From contig JAKSOU010000016.1 of assembly GCA_024405435.1 (NCBI GenBank), positions 1 to 48,360 on the forward strand: a stretch of DNA of 48,360 nt. The letters run 5' to 3'. The notes under the pieces were generated by a model that ran no database searches, had not been told where the DNA came from, and worked only from the letters and a program-made list of their open reading frames with translations. This DNA is from Akkermansia sp. (GTDB lineage Bacteria; Verrucomicrobiota; Verrucomicrobiia; Verrucomicrobiales; Akkermansiaceae). Positions 34,373 through 42,462 of the stretch are shown here, in pieces (positions within the stretch are counted from its first letter, which is position 1; each line of letters begins with the position of its first letter). Position numbers and translations under genes: made by a program.

Positions 34373-34572
34373 AAAAGGGCCGCAAGAAGAGAAGCCCCAG
34401 GCACACCACCCCGCCCGAATTCGCCGAGGCGGAGAAGGCGCATGGCACCCGGCGCTGGAAGGAGCGGATGGCCCGGCTGCGGGAGCGGCAGGAGAGGCTG
34501 CGCAGCGTGAAGATGCCTGCGCACCCGGCACCGCTGACTGATGAGCAGTGGTGGGCGAAGCAGAAGTTTTGA
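34369..34572 (+). CDS. Small basic protein, last gene of the ankyrin operon
   Basis: A 67-residue, strongly basic, probably helical protein: MKKGRKKRSPRHTTPPEF, then RRWKERMARLRERQERLR and a C-terminal DEQWWAKQKF. It could bind nucleic acid or a partner protein. It overlaps the preceding small gene by four bases. Confidence 0.55.
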   Translation: MKKGRKKRSPRHTTPPEFAEAEKAHGTRRWKERMARLRERQERLRSVKMPAHPAPLTDEQWWAKQKF

Positions 34573-34633
34573 GTCAGGCTTCTTCGACATCGAATCATTG
34601 CCTTCCATGCAATCTGATGGCGGGCCCAAAACC

Positions 34634-34731
34634 GCCCGCATGGCGGATGCCATGCGGGCTATGTTAAATCCGCGCGCAAAGCGCGCGCTATATTCCCAAA
34701 TTGTAAATCGTCAATCGTCAATTGTAAATCC
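34634..34731. repeat. Composite intergenic repeat, full copy (left arm of an inverted pair)
   Basis: Three parts: an 11-bp hairpin with a 4-base loop (34634-34659), a 7-bp GC hairpin CGCGCGC-AAA-GCGCGCG (34671-34687), and an AT-rich tract of TTGTAAATCGTCAA-type units (34688-34731). It is an inverted near-copy of 39151-39249: the first hairpin is identical (26 of 26 bases) and the GC hairpin with its flank is identical over about 24 bases. Confidence 0.9.
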
Positions 34732-34742
34732 ATCGCGGAGGT

Positions 34743-36692
34743 TCACTTCCGCGCCTGCCTTTGCTGTTCCTGCAGGGCCTGCTGCTGGGCGTCCATCATG
34801 CGCTGCATGAAACCCTTCTTGCCGCCGCCCTTGCGCTTGACCTTGGTGAGCTCCGGCTGGGGAAGGCGGCGGATGAGGAGGGTCTGGATGATGGAGATGA
34901 TGTTGGTGGTGGTCCAGTAGAGGGCCAGGGCGCTGGCGTACGTGTAGCAGAACAGGAAGAACACCGCCGGCATCCACCGCATGATTTTCACCTGCGTGGC
35001 ATCGCCCGTGGCGGGCGTCATGTGCATCTGCACAATCATGGACACGGCCATGAGGATGGGCAGCACGTTGATGGGCAGGTTGTAGCTGCCGATGGGCAGC
35101 CAGCACACCGTGTCCATCTGCGAGAGGTCGGTCACCCAGCCGATCCACTCCGCGCCGCGGAATTCGGCGGCGGTCTGCAGCACGTAGAAGAAGGCGAAGA
35201 AGATGGGGATTTGCAGCATCATGGGCAGGCAGCCGCCCATGGGGGAGATGCCGTACTCCTGGTAGAGCTTCATCATCTCCATCTGCACCTTCTGCTGGTC
35301 GTTGGGGTACTGCTCCTTGAGCTCCTTCATCTTGGGCTGCAGGAGGCTCATGCGCTTCATGCTCATGTAGCTCTTGCGGTAGAGGGGCCAGATGATGCCG
35401 CGCACCACGAAGGTCATGGCCACGATGGCCCAGCCCCAGTTGCCGAACCAGCCGTAGAAGAGGTTGATGAGCCAGTTCATGGGGTAGCTCAGGAAGGTGA
35501 GGATGCCGTAGTCCATCAGGCGGTCCAGCTTGCGGAACTCGCCGTTCATGTCGCTGAGCATCAGGTTGAGCTTGGGCCCGGTGAACACCTGGAAGGAAAG
35601 GTTCTTCTGCCCGCCCTGCATCTCCGCGCTCTTGGGGCTGAGCGTGAAGTCCGGCAGGCCTACGGCGAGCTGCACGCCGTCCTCCGACATCTCACCGGTG
35701 ACGGGCAGCTTGAAGTTGGCGGGCGCGGCGTAGATGCCGCCGTTGCCGGAGTCCTTGGCGGGCTGGATGACGGAGGCGTAGTACTGGTTCATCACGCCCG
35801 CCCACTCCAGGGACTTGAAGTCCGTGGTGCAGATGCGCGCCTTGGTGCCGGAGAACATGCCGCTGAACGAGCCGGCGCTCTCCTTGTTGAACTCGCCGTT
35901 GTCCTGCGTCACGTAGTAGGTGTAGCGCGTGAACTCGTCGTCGGAAAGCTGGCATGCGCCGCCCGCGTACAGGCCCCAGCCCTTGGCCTCCATGGCCTGG
36001 GCGGAGGTGTTCTGCACGTCGATCTTGAGGTCGAACGCATAGGCGTTGCCCTCGATGGTCTGGTCGCCCTGCTGCAGGGGCATGAGGGTGTATATCTTGC
36101 GGATGACGAGCTCTCCCACGCGGGCGGCGAGGGTAATGCTGCGCTCGTCCTGCGCCACCACCTGGTACACGGCGGTGTCGAACGTGGCGGGGCGGTCCGC
36201 GGAGAGGCCGAACATGAGCGTGCCGATGCCATGCTCGGTGTCGGAGTTGATGCGGACGTTCTGGTGGAGTTCCGGCTTGATGCTGTTGATGGCCTTGCCG
36301 ACCATCTCCACGCCGGAGATGCTGCCGCCCACATCCTGGAAGTGGTACTTGGCCACCACGTTGCCGTTGGCGTCCTTGGAATCGATGACGGCAATCTCCT
36401 GCGCGGGCTTGGCGGCCGCTGGGGCGCCTGCCGCGGGCGCAGCGGGCTGGGCTGCGGGGGCTGCGGCTTCTGCCGAGCCATCGGCGGGCGTTACGGGCGC
36501 TGCGGGTTCCGCGGGGGCGGCGGGCTGCGCCGCGGCGGCTGCGGGATCTGCCGGGGCCGTGGCGGCTGCGGGATCTGCCGGGGCCGTGGCGGCCGACGGG
36601 TCGGCGGGTGTTTCCTGCGGTTCGTTCATGGTCCACTGCAAACCGAGCAGGACCACGCAGATGGTGACAACAATCCAGGCTGTTCTATCCAT
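34743..36692 (-). CDS. yidC: Membrane protein insertase YidC
   Basis: A 649-residue YidC. One N-terminal membrane segment (about 5-21) is followed by an unusually long Ala/Pro-rich tether (about residues 27-105), the periplasmic P1 domain (about 105-400), and the insertase core with NWGWAIVAMTFVVRGIIWPL (conserved Arg in the groove), QPKMKELKEQYPNDQQKVQ and YGISPMGGCLPMMLQIPIFF. The C-terminal tail is basic and Gln-rich. It integrates proteins into the inner membrane with Sec or alone. It follows yidD after 34 bases. I start at MDRTAWIVV (36692). Confidence 0.96.
   Translation of the reverse strand: MDRTAWIVVTICVVLLGLQWTMNEPQETPADPSAATAPADPAAATAPADPAAAAAQPAAPAEPAAPVTPADGSAEAAAPAAQPAAPAAGAPAAAKPAQEIAVIDSKDANGNVVAKYHFQDVGGSISGVEMVGKAINSIKPELHQNVRINSDTEHGIGTLMFGLSADRPATFDTAVYQVVAQDERSITLAARVGELVIRKIYTLMPLQQGDQTIEGNAYAFDLKIDVQNTSAQAMEAKGWGLYAGGACQLSDDEFTRYTYYVTQDNGEFNKESAGSFSGMFSGTKARICTTDFKSLEWAGVMNQYYASVIQPAKDSGNGGIYAAPANFKLPVTGEMSEDGVQLAVGLPDFTLSPKSAEMQGGQKNLSFQVFTGPKLNLMLSDMNGEFRKLDRLMDYGILTFLSYPMNWLINLFYGWFGNWGWAIVAMTFVVRGIIWPLYRKSYMSMKRMSLLQPKMKELKEQYPNDQQKVQMEMMKLYQEYGISPMGGCLPMMLQIPIFFAFFYVLQTAAEFRGAEWIGWVTDLSQMDTVCWLPIGSYNLPINVLPILMAVSMIVQMHMTPATGDATQVKIMRWMPAVFFLFCYTYASALALYWTTTNIISIIQTLLIRRLPQPELTKVKRKGGGKKGFMQRMMDAQQQALQEQQRQARK
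36541..36594 (-). repeat. 27-bp tandem repeat inside yidC
   Basis: Two head-to-tail copies of a 27-base unit (36541-36567 and 36568-36594, one mismatch). They code for repeated ADPAAATAP in the tether of YidC. In-frame expansion would change tether length without harming the enzyme. Confidence 0.8.
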
Positions 36693-36726
36693 GGTGAGTG
36701 AGGGGGGGGAGGGGTGTAGGGGAAAA

Positions 36727-36972
36727 TCAGTGATGCTTGCGGGGCGGGACGGGATCATAGCCGCAACCGCCCCAGGGGTTGCAGCGCAGGATGCGCCAGA
36801 TGCCCAGCGCAGAGCCCTTGAAGGCGCCGTGCTCTTCCACGGCTTGGATGAAGTAGGTGGAGCAGGAGGGCTCGAAGCGGCAGCCGCTGTTCGGCCCGCT
36901 GAGCACGTGCAGCGGCCGGCTCAGGTAGCGCTTGTAGAAGCGCACGGGCAGGATGAGTAGGGCTTTCAGCAT
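36727..36972 (-). CDS. yidD: Membrane protein insertion efficiency factor YidD
   Basis: An 81-residue YidD. The family core is complete: [57 protein letters not shown]. It helps YidC insertion. It overlaps the rnpA stop by seven bases and lies 34 bases before yidC. Confidence 0.95.
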   Translation of the reverse strand: MLKALLILPVRFYKRYLSRPLHVLSGPNSGCRFEPSCSTYFIQAVEEHGAFKGSALGIWRILRCNPWGGCGYDPVPPRKHH

Positions 36973-37340
36973 GCGGTCTGCCTGTTGAGTGTTCGCTTCA
37001 GCAGCTTCAGGAAATCCTGTTCCATCTCCGCGAATGTGGCCTTGGCTGCGCTTGCGCGCACCACCACCACCACATAGCGGCCGTTGGCCAGCGGCTCCCC
37101 GTGCTTCCGCAGCAGCTCCCGCACGCGCCTCCGCGCGCGCACGCGCTCATACGCGTGCCCCGTGCGCCGGGTGGTGATGATGCCGAACCGGGAGCCGCCG
37201 TCATGTGCGGCGTCCGCCTGTTCGGCGGGAAGGGGAGCTGTGTTCAGAATAAGGAAACGCCCCGCTCGGGATGCCCCCGCCGCCCGCACCAAGGCGAACT
37301 CGGAGGCTCGCTTCATGGTTTGGCGCCGCGTGAGCTGCAT
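36966..37340 (-). CDS. rnpA: Ribonuclease P protein component
   Basis: A 124-residue RnpA, the protein subunit of RNase P, which trims tRNA 5' ends. It has [14 protein letters not shown] near the start, [27 protein letters not shown] (the basic RNR-like motif) and the [22 protein letters not shown] end. The order rpmH-rnpA-yidD-yidC is the conserved one. The ATG at 37316 (MKRASEF) is an alternative start. Confidence 0.92.
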   Translation of the reverse strand: MQLTRRQTMKRASEFALVRAAGASRAGRFLILNTAPLPAEQADAAHDGGSRFGIITTRRTGHAYERVRARRRVRELLRKHGEPLANGRYVVVVVRASAAKATFAEMEQDFLKLLKRTLNRQTAC

Positions 37341-37413
37341 CGTTGAACAGGGCGTTGTTTCCTGTCGCGGGGGAATCCCGCCGAAACGGCGGGAACCCGC
37401 TGCCGGCGCGGCT

Positions 37414-37596
37414 TTAGCCGTGCTGGATGATGTGGCGCTTGAAGTGGATCTCGGCGCCCTTGGGAAGGAGGCGCTTGCGGCCCTTGGCGCGGCGGCGGGC
37501 CAGGATGGCGCGGCCGTTCTTGGAAGCCATGCGGGCGCGGAAACCGAACTGCTGCTTGCGGCAGCGCTTGGAAGGCTGGTATGTTCTCTTGCTCAT
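37414..37596 (-). CDS. rpmH: Ribosomal protein L34
   Basis: A 60-residue L34: [41 protein letters not shown] and a C-terminal extension of about 15 residues ([16 protein letters not shown]). Starts at ATG 37596, since an upstream reading adds residues not found in L34. It opens the rpmH-rnpA-yidD-yidC operon and has its own promoter. Confidence 0.97.
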   Translation of the reverse strand: MSKRTYQPSKRCRKQQFGFRARMASKNGRAILARRRAKGRKRLLPKGAEIHFKRHIIQHG

Positions 37597-37654
37597 TTTC
37601 GTGTACTCTGTTGTGAAGTGGTTCCCCAACATCCCAACGGATGCCGGGGCACGA

Positions 37655-37682
37655 ATGATAGCCTATTTTCCGCGCATGTCAA
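37655..37682 (-). promoter_or_regulatory. Predicted promoter of rpmH-rnpA-yidD-yidC
   Basis: On the minus strand TTGACA (37677-37682), 16 bases, TATCAT (37655-37660). The leader would be about 50 bases, long for this window. Confidence 0.65.
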
Positions 37683-37755
37683 GCACCAATCCAAAAAAAT
37701 TACATGTTTCCCAAAGAAATTCGGGGGAATCCACCCGGGAAATCCGTTGGAATGC

Positions 37756-39090
37756 CTATATTTCCACGTTTCCCGCCAGAGGTTCTCCGGGGGAGAAGCG
37801 GTGGGGCTTGGCGACCGCCAGGCGCTTCACGTGCTTGAGGGATGGAACGCCCAGTTCATCCAGGGAATCCACCAGCTTGTAGAGCTTGGAATCCAGCAGC
37901 ACCACCGGGGCCACGCCCCCGCACTCCGGCGCCAGCGCCATCCGCCCGTCCGCATCAATCTCCACCGCGTCCGAGCGCAGCAGCAGCAGGTCCGAACACG
38001 TCTTCACCGGGAAGAAGCGGGAGCGCGGCACGCACACGGCACGCGCCCCTGCAAAGCACTGGATGGCGGCGCCCATGGCGGTTTCCAGCTGGTAGACCTT
38101 GGCGGAGGCGGCATCCCGCGGGTCCACGGTCTTGACGTTTCGGATGACCGGCAGGGGCATCACGCCGCCGTGGGCGTCCAGGTACTCCTTGAGGGCGTCC
38201 AGGCGTATCCAGAGGTTGTTGGTGTTGAAGAAGCGGTGCTTGTCGATGTTCTGGAATTCCGGCACGTCCGCGGCGGGGCACTGGGCGACCTCGCGCAGGA
38301 TGGGCTGGCCGTCCGCCTTGCGAGTGGCCAGGTGGCCGCCCTTCTTGTCGGCCTCGGTGCGGCGGGTCACCTCCATCACGAAGGGTGCGCCGCTCTCCGC
38401 AAACCAGCGCAGGAAGCGCGTGTCCATCTGCGCCCCCAGGTTGTCGGAGTTGGAGACGAAGGCGTATTTCACTCCGGCGGCCAGCAGCTTCTCCAGCCAG
38501 CCGGAGCCCACCAGCGCCGGGTAGATGTCGCCGTGGCCGGGCGGGCACCACTCCAAATCCGGGTTGGCGGGGAACTCCACGGGCTGCAGCGTGTCCACCG
38601 TGAGCTTCGGCACGCGGTTCTGCAGCATCTCCACGTTCCCGCGGTCCGCAAAGCCGTCCTCCGCGTAGCGCGCCAGATACGCCATGGTGTCGTCCGACGT
38701 GGAGAAGGAGTCCATGAGCAGCAGGTTCACGTGGCAGCCGGCCTGGCGGCGCAGGCTCTGCACCTGGCGCACGATGAGGTCCAGGAAGGTGACGCCGGGC
38801 TTGATTTCCAGCAGGCTCTTGGCCTTTTGCAGGCCCATGCCGGTGCCCAGGCCGCCGTTGAGCTTCACCACCACGGTTTGCCGGAGCATGTCGGCGTCTG
38901 CGGGCGCGGATTGGGCCACCAGGTCCTCCCAGGCCTCCACTCCCTCGGCCGGCGCGATTTCGTCCTCCGATATCAGCATGGATTCATTGGAGGAGAGGAC
39001 GCGCACGGAGTGGCGGAAGGCATCAATGGCGGCGCGGGAGAGCCCCACGCCCTGCATTTTCGTCTCAATGGCGGAAAAGTCGTTGCTCAT
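37756..39090 (-). CDS. UTP-glucose-1-phosphate uridylyltransferase, eukaryote-like type
   Basis: A 444-residue UDP-glucose pyrophosphorylase of the UDPGP (UGP2) family, not the GalU family. The nucleotide-binding motif is LNGGLGTGMGLQKAKS, with EWCPPGHGDIY and NIDKHRFFNTNNLW further on; the C-terminal beta-helix is present. It makes UDP-glucose for glycan and glycogen synthesis. I start at ATG 39090, seven bases after a TATAAT -10 box; the ATG at 39099 (MAGMSND) overlaps that box. It lies upstream of rpmH with a promoter between them. Confidence 0.93.
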   Translation of the reverse strand: MSNDFSAIETKMQGVGLSRAAIDAFRHSVRVLSSNESMLISEDEIAPAEGVEAWEDLVAQSAPADADMLRQTVVVKLNGGLGTGMGLQKAKSLLEIKPGVTFLDLIVRQVQSLRRQAGCHVNLLLMDSFSTSDDTMAYLARYAEDGFADRGNVEMLQNRVPKLTVDTLQPVEFPANPDLEWCPPGHGDIYPALVGSGWLEKLLAAGVKYAFVSNSDNLGAQMDTRFLRWFAESGAPFVMEVTRRTEADKKGGHLATRKADGQPILREVAQCPAADVPEFQNIDKHRFFNTNNLWIRLDALKEYLDAHGGVMPLPVIRNVKTVDPRDAASAKVYQLETAMGAAIQCFAGARAVCVPRSRFFPVKTCSDLLLLRSDAVEIDADGRMALAPECGGVAPVVLLDSKLYKLVDSLDELGVPSLKHVKRLAVAKPHRFSPGEPLAGNVEI

Positions 39091-39097
39091 GCCTGCC

Positions 39098-39125
39098 ATT
39101 ATACACCCCGGTTGGCGCGGTTCAA
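39098..39125 (-). promoter_or_regulatory. Predicted promoter of the UDPGP gene (leaderless)
   Basis: On the minus strand TTGAAC (39120-39125), 16 bases, TATAAT (39098-39103), then seven bases to the ATG at 39090. Confidence 0.65.
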
Positions 39126-39150
39126 GCCAAATCCAAGGAGAGTATGGGGG

Positions 39151-39249
39151 GATTTACGATTTACAATTTACGATTTACAATTTGAGAATATAGCGCGCGC
39201 TTTGCGCGCGGGGATTTTTTCAAGCCCGCATGGCATCCGCCATGCGGGC
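39151..39249. repeat. Composite intergenic repeat, full copy (right arm of an inverted pair)
   Basis: The mirror of 34634-34731: AT-rich tract (39151-39190), GC hairpin CGCGCGC-TTT-GCGCGCG (39194-39210) and an 11-bp hairpin (39224-39249). The pair faces inward around the yidC-to-UDPGP block. Confidence 0.9.
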
Positions 39250-39257
39250 GTTTTTTT
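39224..39257 (+). terminator. Strong hairpin with U-tract, plus-strand terminator geometry
   Basis: An 11-bp perfect stem (39224-39234 with 39239-39249) followed by GTTTTTTT on the plus strand. Both neighbouring genes run on the minus strand, so it would stop antisense transcripts, or is a by-product of the repeat. Confidence 0.6.
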
Positions 39258-39313
39258 CGTCGCGATGCAATGGGGGAGTTTACATCCGCCCATAAAATCT
39301 GGCGCGGTGCCGG

Positions 39314-41021
39314 TTATTCGGCGTTCGGGGCCTCCTCCGCGGGTGTGGGGGCTTCCTCTGCCGGTGCCGGCGCTTCCTTTGCGGGGGCGGGGGCCTCCTC
39401 AACAGGCGCGGGGGCCTCCTCAACAGGCGCGGGGGCCTCCTCGGCAGGTGCCGACGCTTCCTCTGCGGGTGCGGGGGCTTCCTCTACGGGTGCGGGGGCT
39501 TCCTCTACGGGTGCGGGGTCTTCCTCTGCGGGCTTTTCAGCCTTGGGCTTGCGCTTGGCGGGAGCCCTCTGCGGGTTCGGCCTTCTCCTTCTTGTCGGGG
39601 TGGGGCTTGTTTCCGGGTTGTTTCCTGGGCTTGCGCTTGCCGGGAACCGGGGTGGGCTTGGGCGCGGCGTCTCCCTTGGGGAACCACACGGCGTTGTCGC
39701 TGGTGACCACGATGTATCCCTGCTCCAACAGCCAGATCATGTCCGCCACGTAGGGGGCGTAGGCGTCATGCGCGGCCTTGCGGGATTCGTCGTCCGTTCC
39801 GGTGGGCACGCCGGAGAGTTCCGCGAACATGGCATCCGCCTTCTTGCCGGAGTTCTCCTTGCTCCAGTTGACGATGGCGGTCATGCGGTCCGCCAGGACG
39901 GTACCTTCCGGGATGGTCTTGATGCGGCTGGGCCCAGTGAAGTGGCTTTCATGCCACTTGAAGATGGGCATGCCGTGGCGCGCGAGGCCGTGGCAGAGGT
40001 TGGGGATGAGGCGCTGCGGCGCGGCGGAGATGCGCGAGGACTGGATGGAAACGTGCGCGGCGATCCCGGGGGAAAGGCGGCGGCGGTCCGTGGCGGCGTT
40101 CACGAACACCTTGTCGGTGACCTCGTACACCTCTGCGTAGTGGTGCTCGCGGAAATCGGCCTCCACGGCCTGGGCGTCGGCCAGCTCCAGCTCCTGGGCG
40201 CCCTCGCGCGCGGGCACCCACACGCTCTTGTGGGTGGCGCCCTCCAGCCAGGCGGCCACGGCCTCCTCGGACTTGTCGAGCGTGATCTTGTTGCGGTAGA
40301 CATCCAGCGGCATGCCGCTGTAGCGGGTGCGGTAGATGTGCATCATGGCTGCCTGGTAGCCGTGCCAGTTGACGGGGCCGATGACCTCGCCGTTGATGCT
40401 GGCGATGGCGGTGAAGGTGCCCTTGGGGGCCTCCGTCTCAACCTGTTTCACGGTGTACAGCTCCGCAAACCACGGGGCTTTCCAGAGGTACGCCACGGCC
40501 TCCTGCTCGGTGAGCCAGCATGCGCCGTCTCCCTTGGTGGAGTGTATCAGCTGCGGGCCGTTCTCCAGCTTCATGAACACCAGGTCGTAGCGCTCGCGGT
40601 TCGCCACCACGATGCGCGCCAGGTCCAGCAGCGGCAGCGCGCGCTTCTGCTTTTGGATTTCCGATGCGAAGATTTCCAAGATGCCGTTGGCGGGGCGCAG
40701 CTCCACGCGGAATCCCTCCACGGGCTGCGGCAGCTCGCGCGGTGTGCGCGGCCCGCGGTCGTCACGGCGCGGGCCTCTCCCGTCACGGTCGCGCACGGGG
40801 CGCGGCCCGCGTCGGTCGGCGGAGGGGTTGAACGGCCTGCGTTCGCCGTCGCCACCGCGGCGCGGGGGCCTGGGCCCGTGCTCGCGCGGCGCCCGGAATC
40901 CGGCGAAATCGGGTTTCTTGGATTCCCCGGCGCGCGCCCACGAGGGCCCGAACTGGAAATCCGCCAAATCCGAGAGGTTGACGGGGCTAGCGGCTCCGTC
41001 TTTTTTGTCGTTCTTAGCCAT
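39314..41021 (-). CDS. Arg/Gly-rich protein with heptad-repeat tail; one-base frameshift near 39565
   Basis: A cytosolic protein of unknown function. Residues about 50-115 form an RG/RP-rich basic segment (PRPPRRGGDG, RRGPRPVRDRDGRGPRRDDRG) typical of RNA-binding tails, then a globular part (about 120-460). The frame as read stops at 39537 (494 residues). Removing one G in the GGG at 39565-39567 joins it to ten 7-residue units of the EEAPAPV type, ending in TAA at 39314-39316; the joined length is 568 residues. The tail has clean codon periodicity and no stops, so it was coding recently. Either the sequence has an error, the gene is frameshifted, or the ribosome shifts here. Confidence 0.75.
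39317..39526 (-). repeat. Ten 21-bp tandem units coding for EEAPAPV heptads
   Basis: Ten consecutive 21-base units with small variations. On the minus strand they read EEDPAPV, EEAPAPV, EEAPAPA, EEASAPA and so on. It is the tail of the Arg/Gly-rich protein beyond the frameshift. Confidence 0.85.
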
Positions 41022-41043
41022 GGCAATGGAAATGTCAGCCCGC

Positions 41044-41072
41044 AATGTACCACAGAACAGAATTGATTGCAA
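41044..41072 (-). promoter_or_regulatory. Predicted promoter of the Arg/Gly-rich protein gene
   Basis: On the minus strand TTGCAA (41067-41072), 17 bases, TACATT (41044-41049), 22 bases before the ATG. Confidence 0.45.
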
Positions 41073-41133
41073 CCACTTTTTTCACACGGATGCGCATAAA
41101 ATCTGAAATCCGCGGGATTGATGGTGCGCGATG

Positions 41134-41162
41134 TTGACATTTATCCCGGCTGCGTGTACCAT
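41134..41162 (+). promoter_or_regulatory. Predicted promoter of the RlmI-like gene (leaderless)
   Basis: TTGACA (41134-41139), 17 bases, TACCAT (41157-41162), then seven bases to GTG 41170. If right, the upstream ATGs at 41131 and 41161 cannot be used. Confidence 0.45.
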
Positions 41163-41169
41163 GCCCCCC

Positions 41170-42462
41170 GTGAGGGAATTTCGGCAGAAAGACAAGGAAG
41201 CGCGCACACGCAGCGGCGGTCGCGCTCCTGCCGCGCCGCGCCCGGAAAGGAAGGCCCCCGCACCGGAGGGCAGCGAGAACTGGAAGCGCCCCTGGGTGCA
41301 GCTCAAGTACTTCACCTACAACCCCGCCGTGTTCCCGCGCATGCTCGGCGCCGTGAGCCCGGATGCCGTCTCCGGCGGCCTCATCAACGTGTACGACAAG
41401 AACGGCGAGCTCTTCGGCGGCGGGTTCTGGAACGCGCGCAGCCGCACCCCGCTGCGCATGCTGCGCCACAGCGCCACGCCGCTGACGGAGGACGACCTGA
41501 CGCAGGCGCTGCGCCGTGCGGTGGAGTGGCGGCGCAATGATTGCAACCTGGATGCCACCACGGATGCCTACCGCGTGGTGCACGGCGATTCCGACGGGCT
41601 GGGCGGGCTCATCGTGGACCGCTATGCGGACGTGCTGAGCCTGGAGGTGAGCACGCTGGGCGTGTGGCTGCGGCTTGCGGAGTGGCTGCCGCTGCTGCAC
41701 GGGCTTTGCGGCACCACGCGCCACGTCATTACCGTGGATGAGAAGGTGGCGCGCATGGAGGGAATCGATCCCGCCGCCGCGCCCAAGAGCGAGCCCGTGA
41801 AGAAGGTGCGCATCCATGAGAACGGCGTGCAGTTCGAGGTGGATTTCGAGCAGGGCCACAAGACCGGGTTCTTCTGCGACCAGCGCGACAACCGCCTGCG
41901 GCTCTCCAAGCTGGTGCAGGGGCGCAGCCTGCTGGACCTGTGCTGCTACTCCGGCGGCTTCTCCATCTACGCCAAGCTGTTCGGCGGCGCGGGGGAGGTC
42001 ACCGCGGTGGACCTCGATGAAAAGGCCATCGCCATGGCCAAGCGCAACGCCAACATCAACGCTTCCCACGGCCCGCTGCACATCGACTTTGTGCATGCGG
42101 ACGCCTTTGTGTACGCGCGCCAGATGGTGCGCAACGGCAAGACCTTCGACGTGGTGCTGCTGGACCCGCCCAAGTTTGTGCTGGGGCGCGACGAGGAGAA
42201 GGAAGAGGGCCTGAAAAAGTACAACGACCTCAACATGCTCGGGCTGCAGTGCGTGCGGCCGGGCGGGCTGTTCGTCACGTGCTCCTGCTCCGGTCTGGTG
42301 ACGCCGCCGGAGTTCGAGAAAGTGGTGATCAAGGCGGCGCAGCGGCTGGGCCGGCGCCTGCAGATTCTTGATATGTCCGGTCCCGGCTGGGACCACCCGT
42401 TCCTGTCAACCTACCCGGAGGGCCGCTACCTAAAGGTGCTGTGGGCCCGCGTGATATCGTGA
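41170..42462 (+). CDS. RlmI-like class I SAM-dependent rRNA methyltransferase
   Basis: A protein of about 430 residues. After a basic, Arg/Pro-rich head there is a PUA-like region (LKYFTYNPAVFPRMLGAVS), an EEHAD-like middle part (DGLGGLIVDRYADVLSLEV), QGHKTGFFCDQRDNRLRL, and a Rossmann methyltransferase domain with SAM motif LDLCCYSGGFSIYA and catalytic motif LLDPPKFVLGR. RlmI makes m5C in 23S rRNA; family members act on rRNA cytosine or guanine. Start is uncertain: GTG 41170 fits the promoter, ATG 41161 overlaps its -10, and an in-frame ATG lies at 41131. Confidence 0.88.
   Translation: MREFRQKDKEARTRSGGRAPAAPRPERKAPAPEGSENWKRPWVQLKYFTYNPAVFPRMLGAVSPDAVSGGLINVYDKNGELFGGGFWNARSRTPLRMLRHSATPLTEDDLTQALRRAVEWRRNDCNLDATTDAYRVVHGDSDGLGGLIVDRYADVLSLEVSTLGVWLRLAEWLPLLHGLCGTTRHVITVDEKVARMEGIDPAAAPKSEPVKKVRIHENGVQFEVDFEQGHKTGFFCDQRDNRLRLSKLVQGRSLLDLCCYSGGFSIYAKLFGGAGEVTAVDLDEKAIAMAKRNANINASHGPLHIDFVHADAFVYARQMVRNGKTFDVVLLDPPKFVLGRDEEKEEGLKKYNDLNMLGLQCVRPGGLFVTCSCSGLVTPPEFEKVVIKAAQRLGRRLQILDMSGPGWDHPFLSTYPEGRYLKVLWARVIS

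Noticed and set aside
37597..37755. Replication origin next to rpmH
   Set aside because: No DnaA-box cluster or AT-rich unwinding region was seen and dnaA is missing.
39270..41066. Plus-strand frame beginning with Gly/Ala/Ser repeats opposite the Arg/Gly-rich gene
   Set aside because: It is the mirror of the minus-strand heptad repeats; the minus strand has a promoter, sensible composition and a sensible stop.
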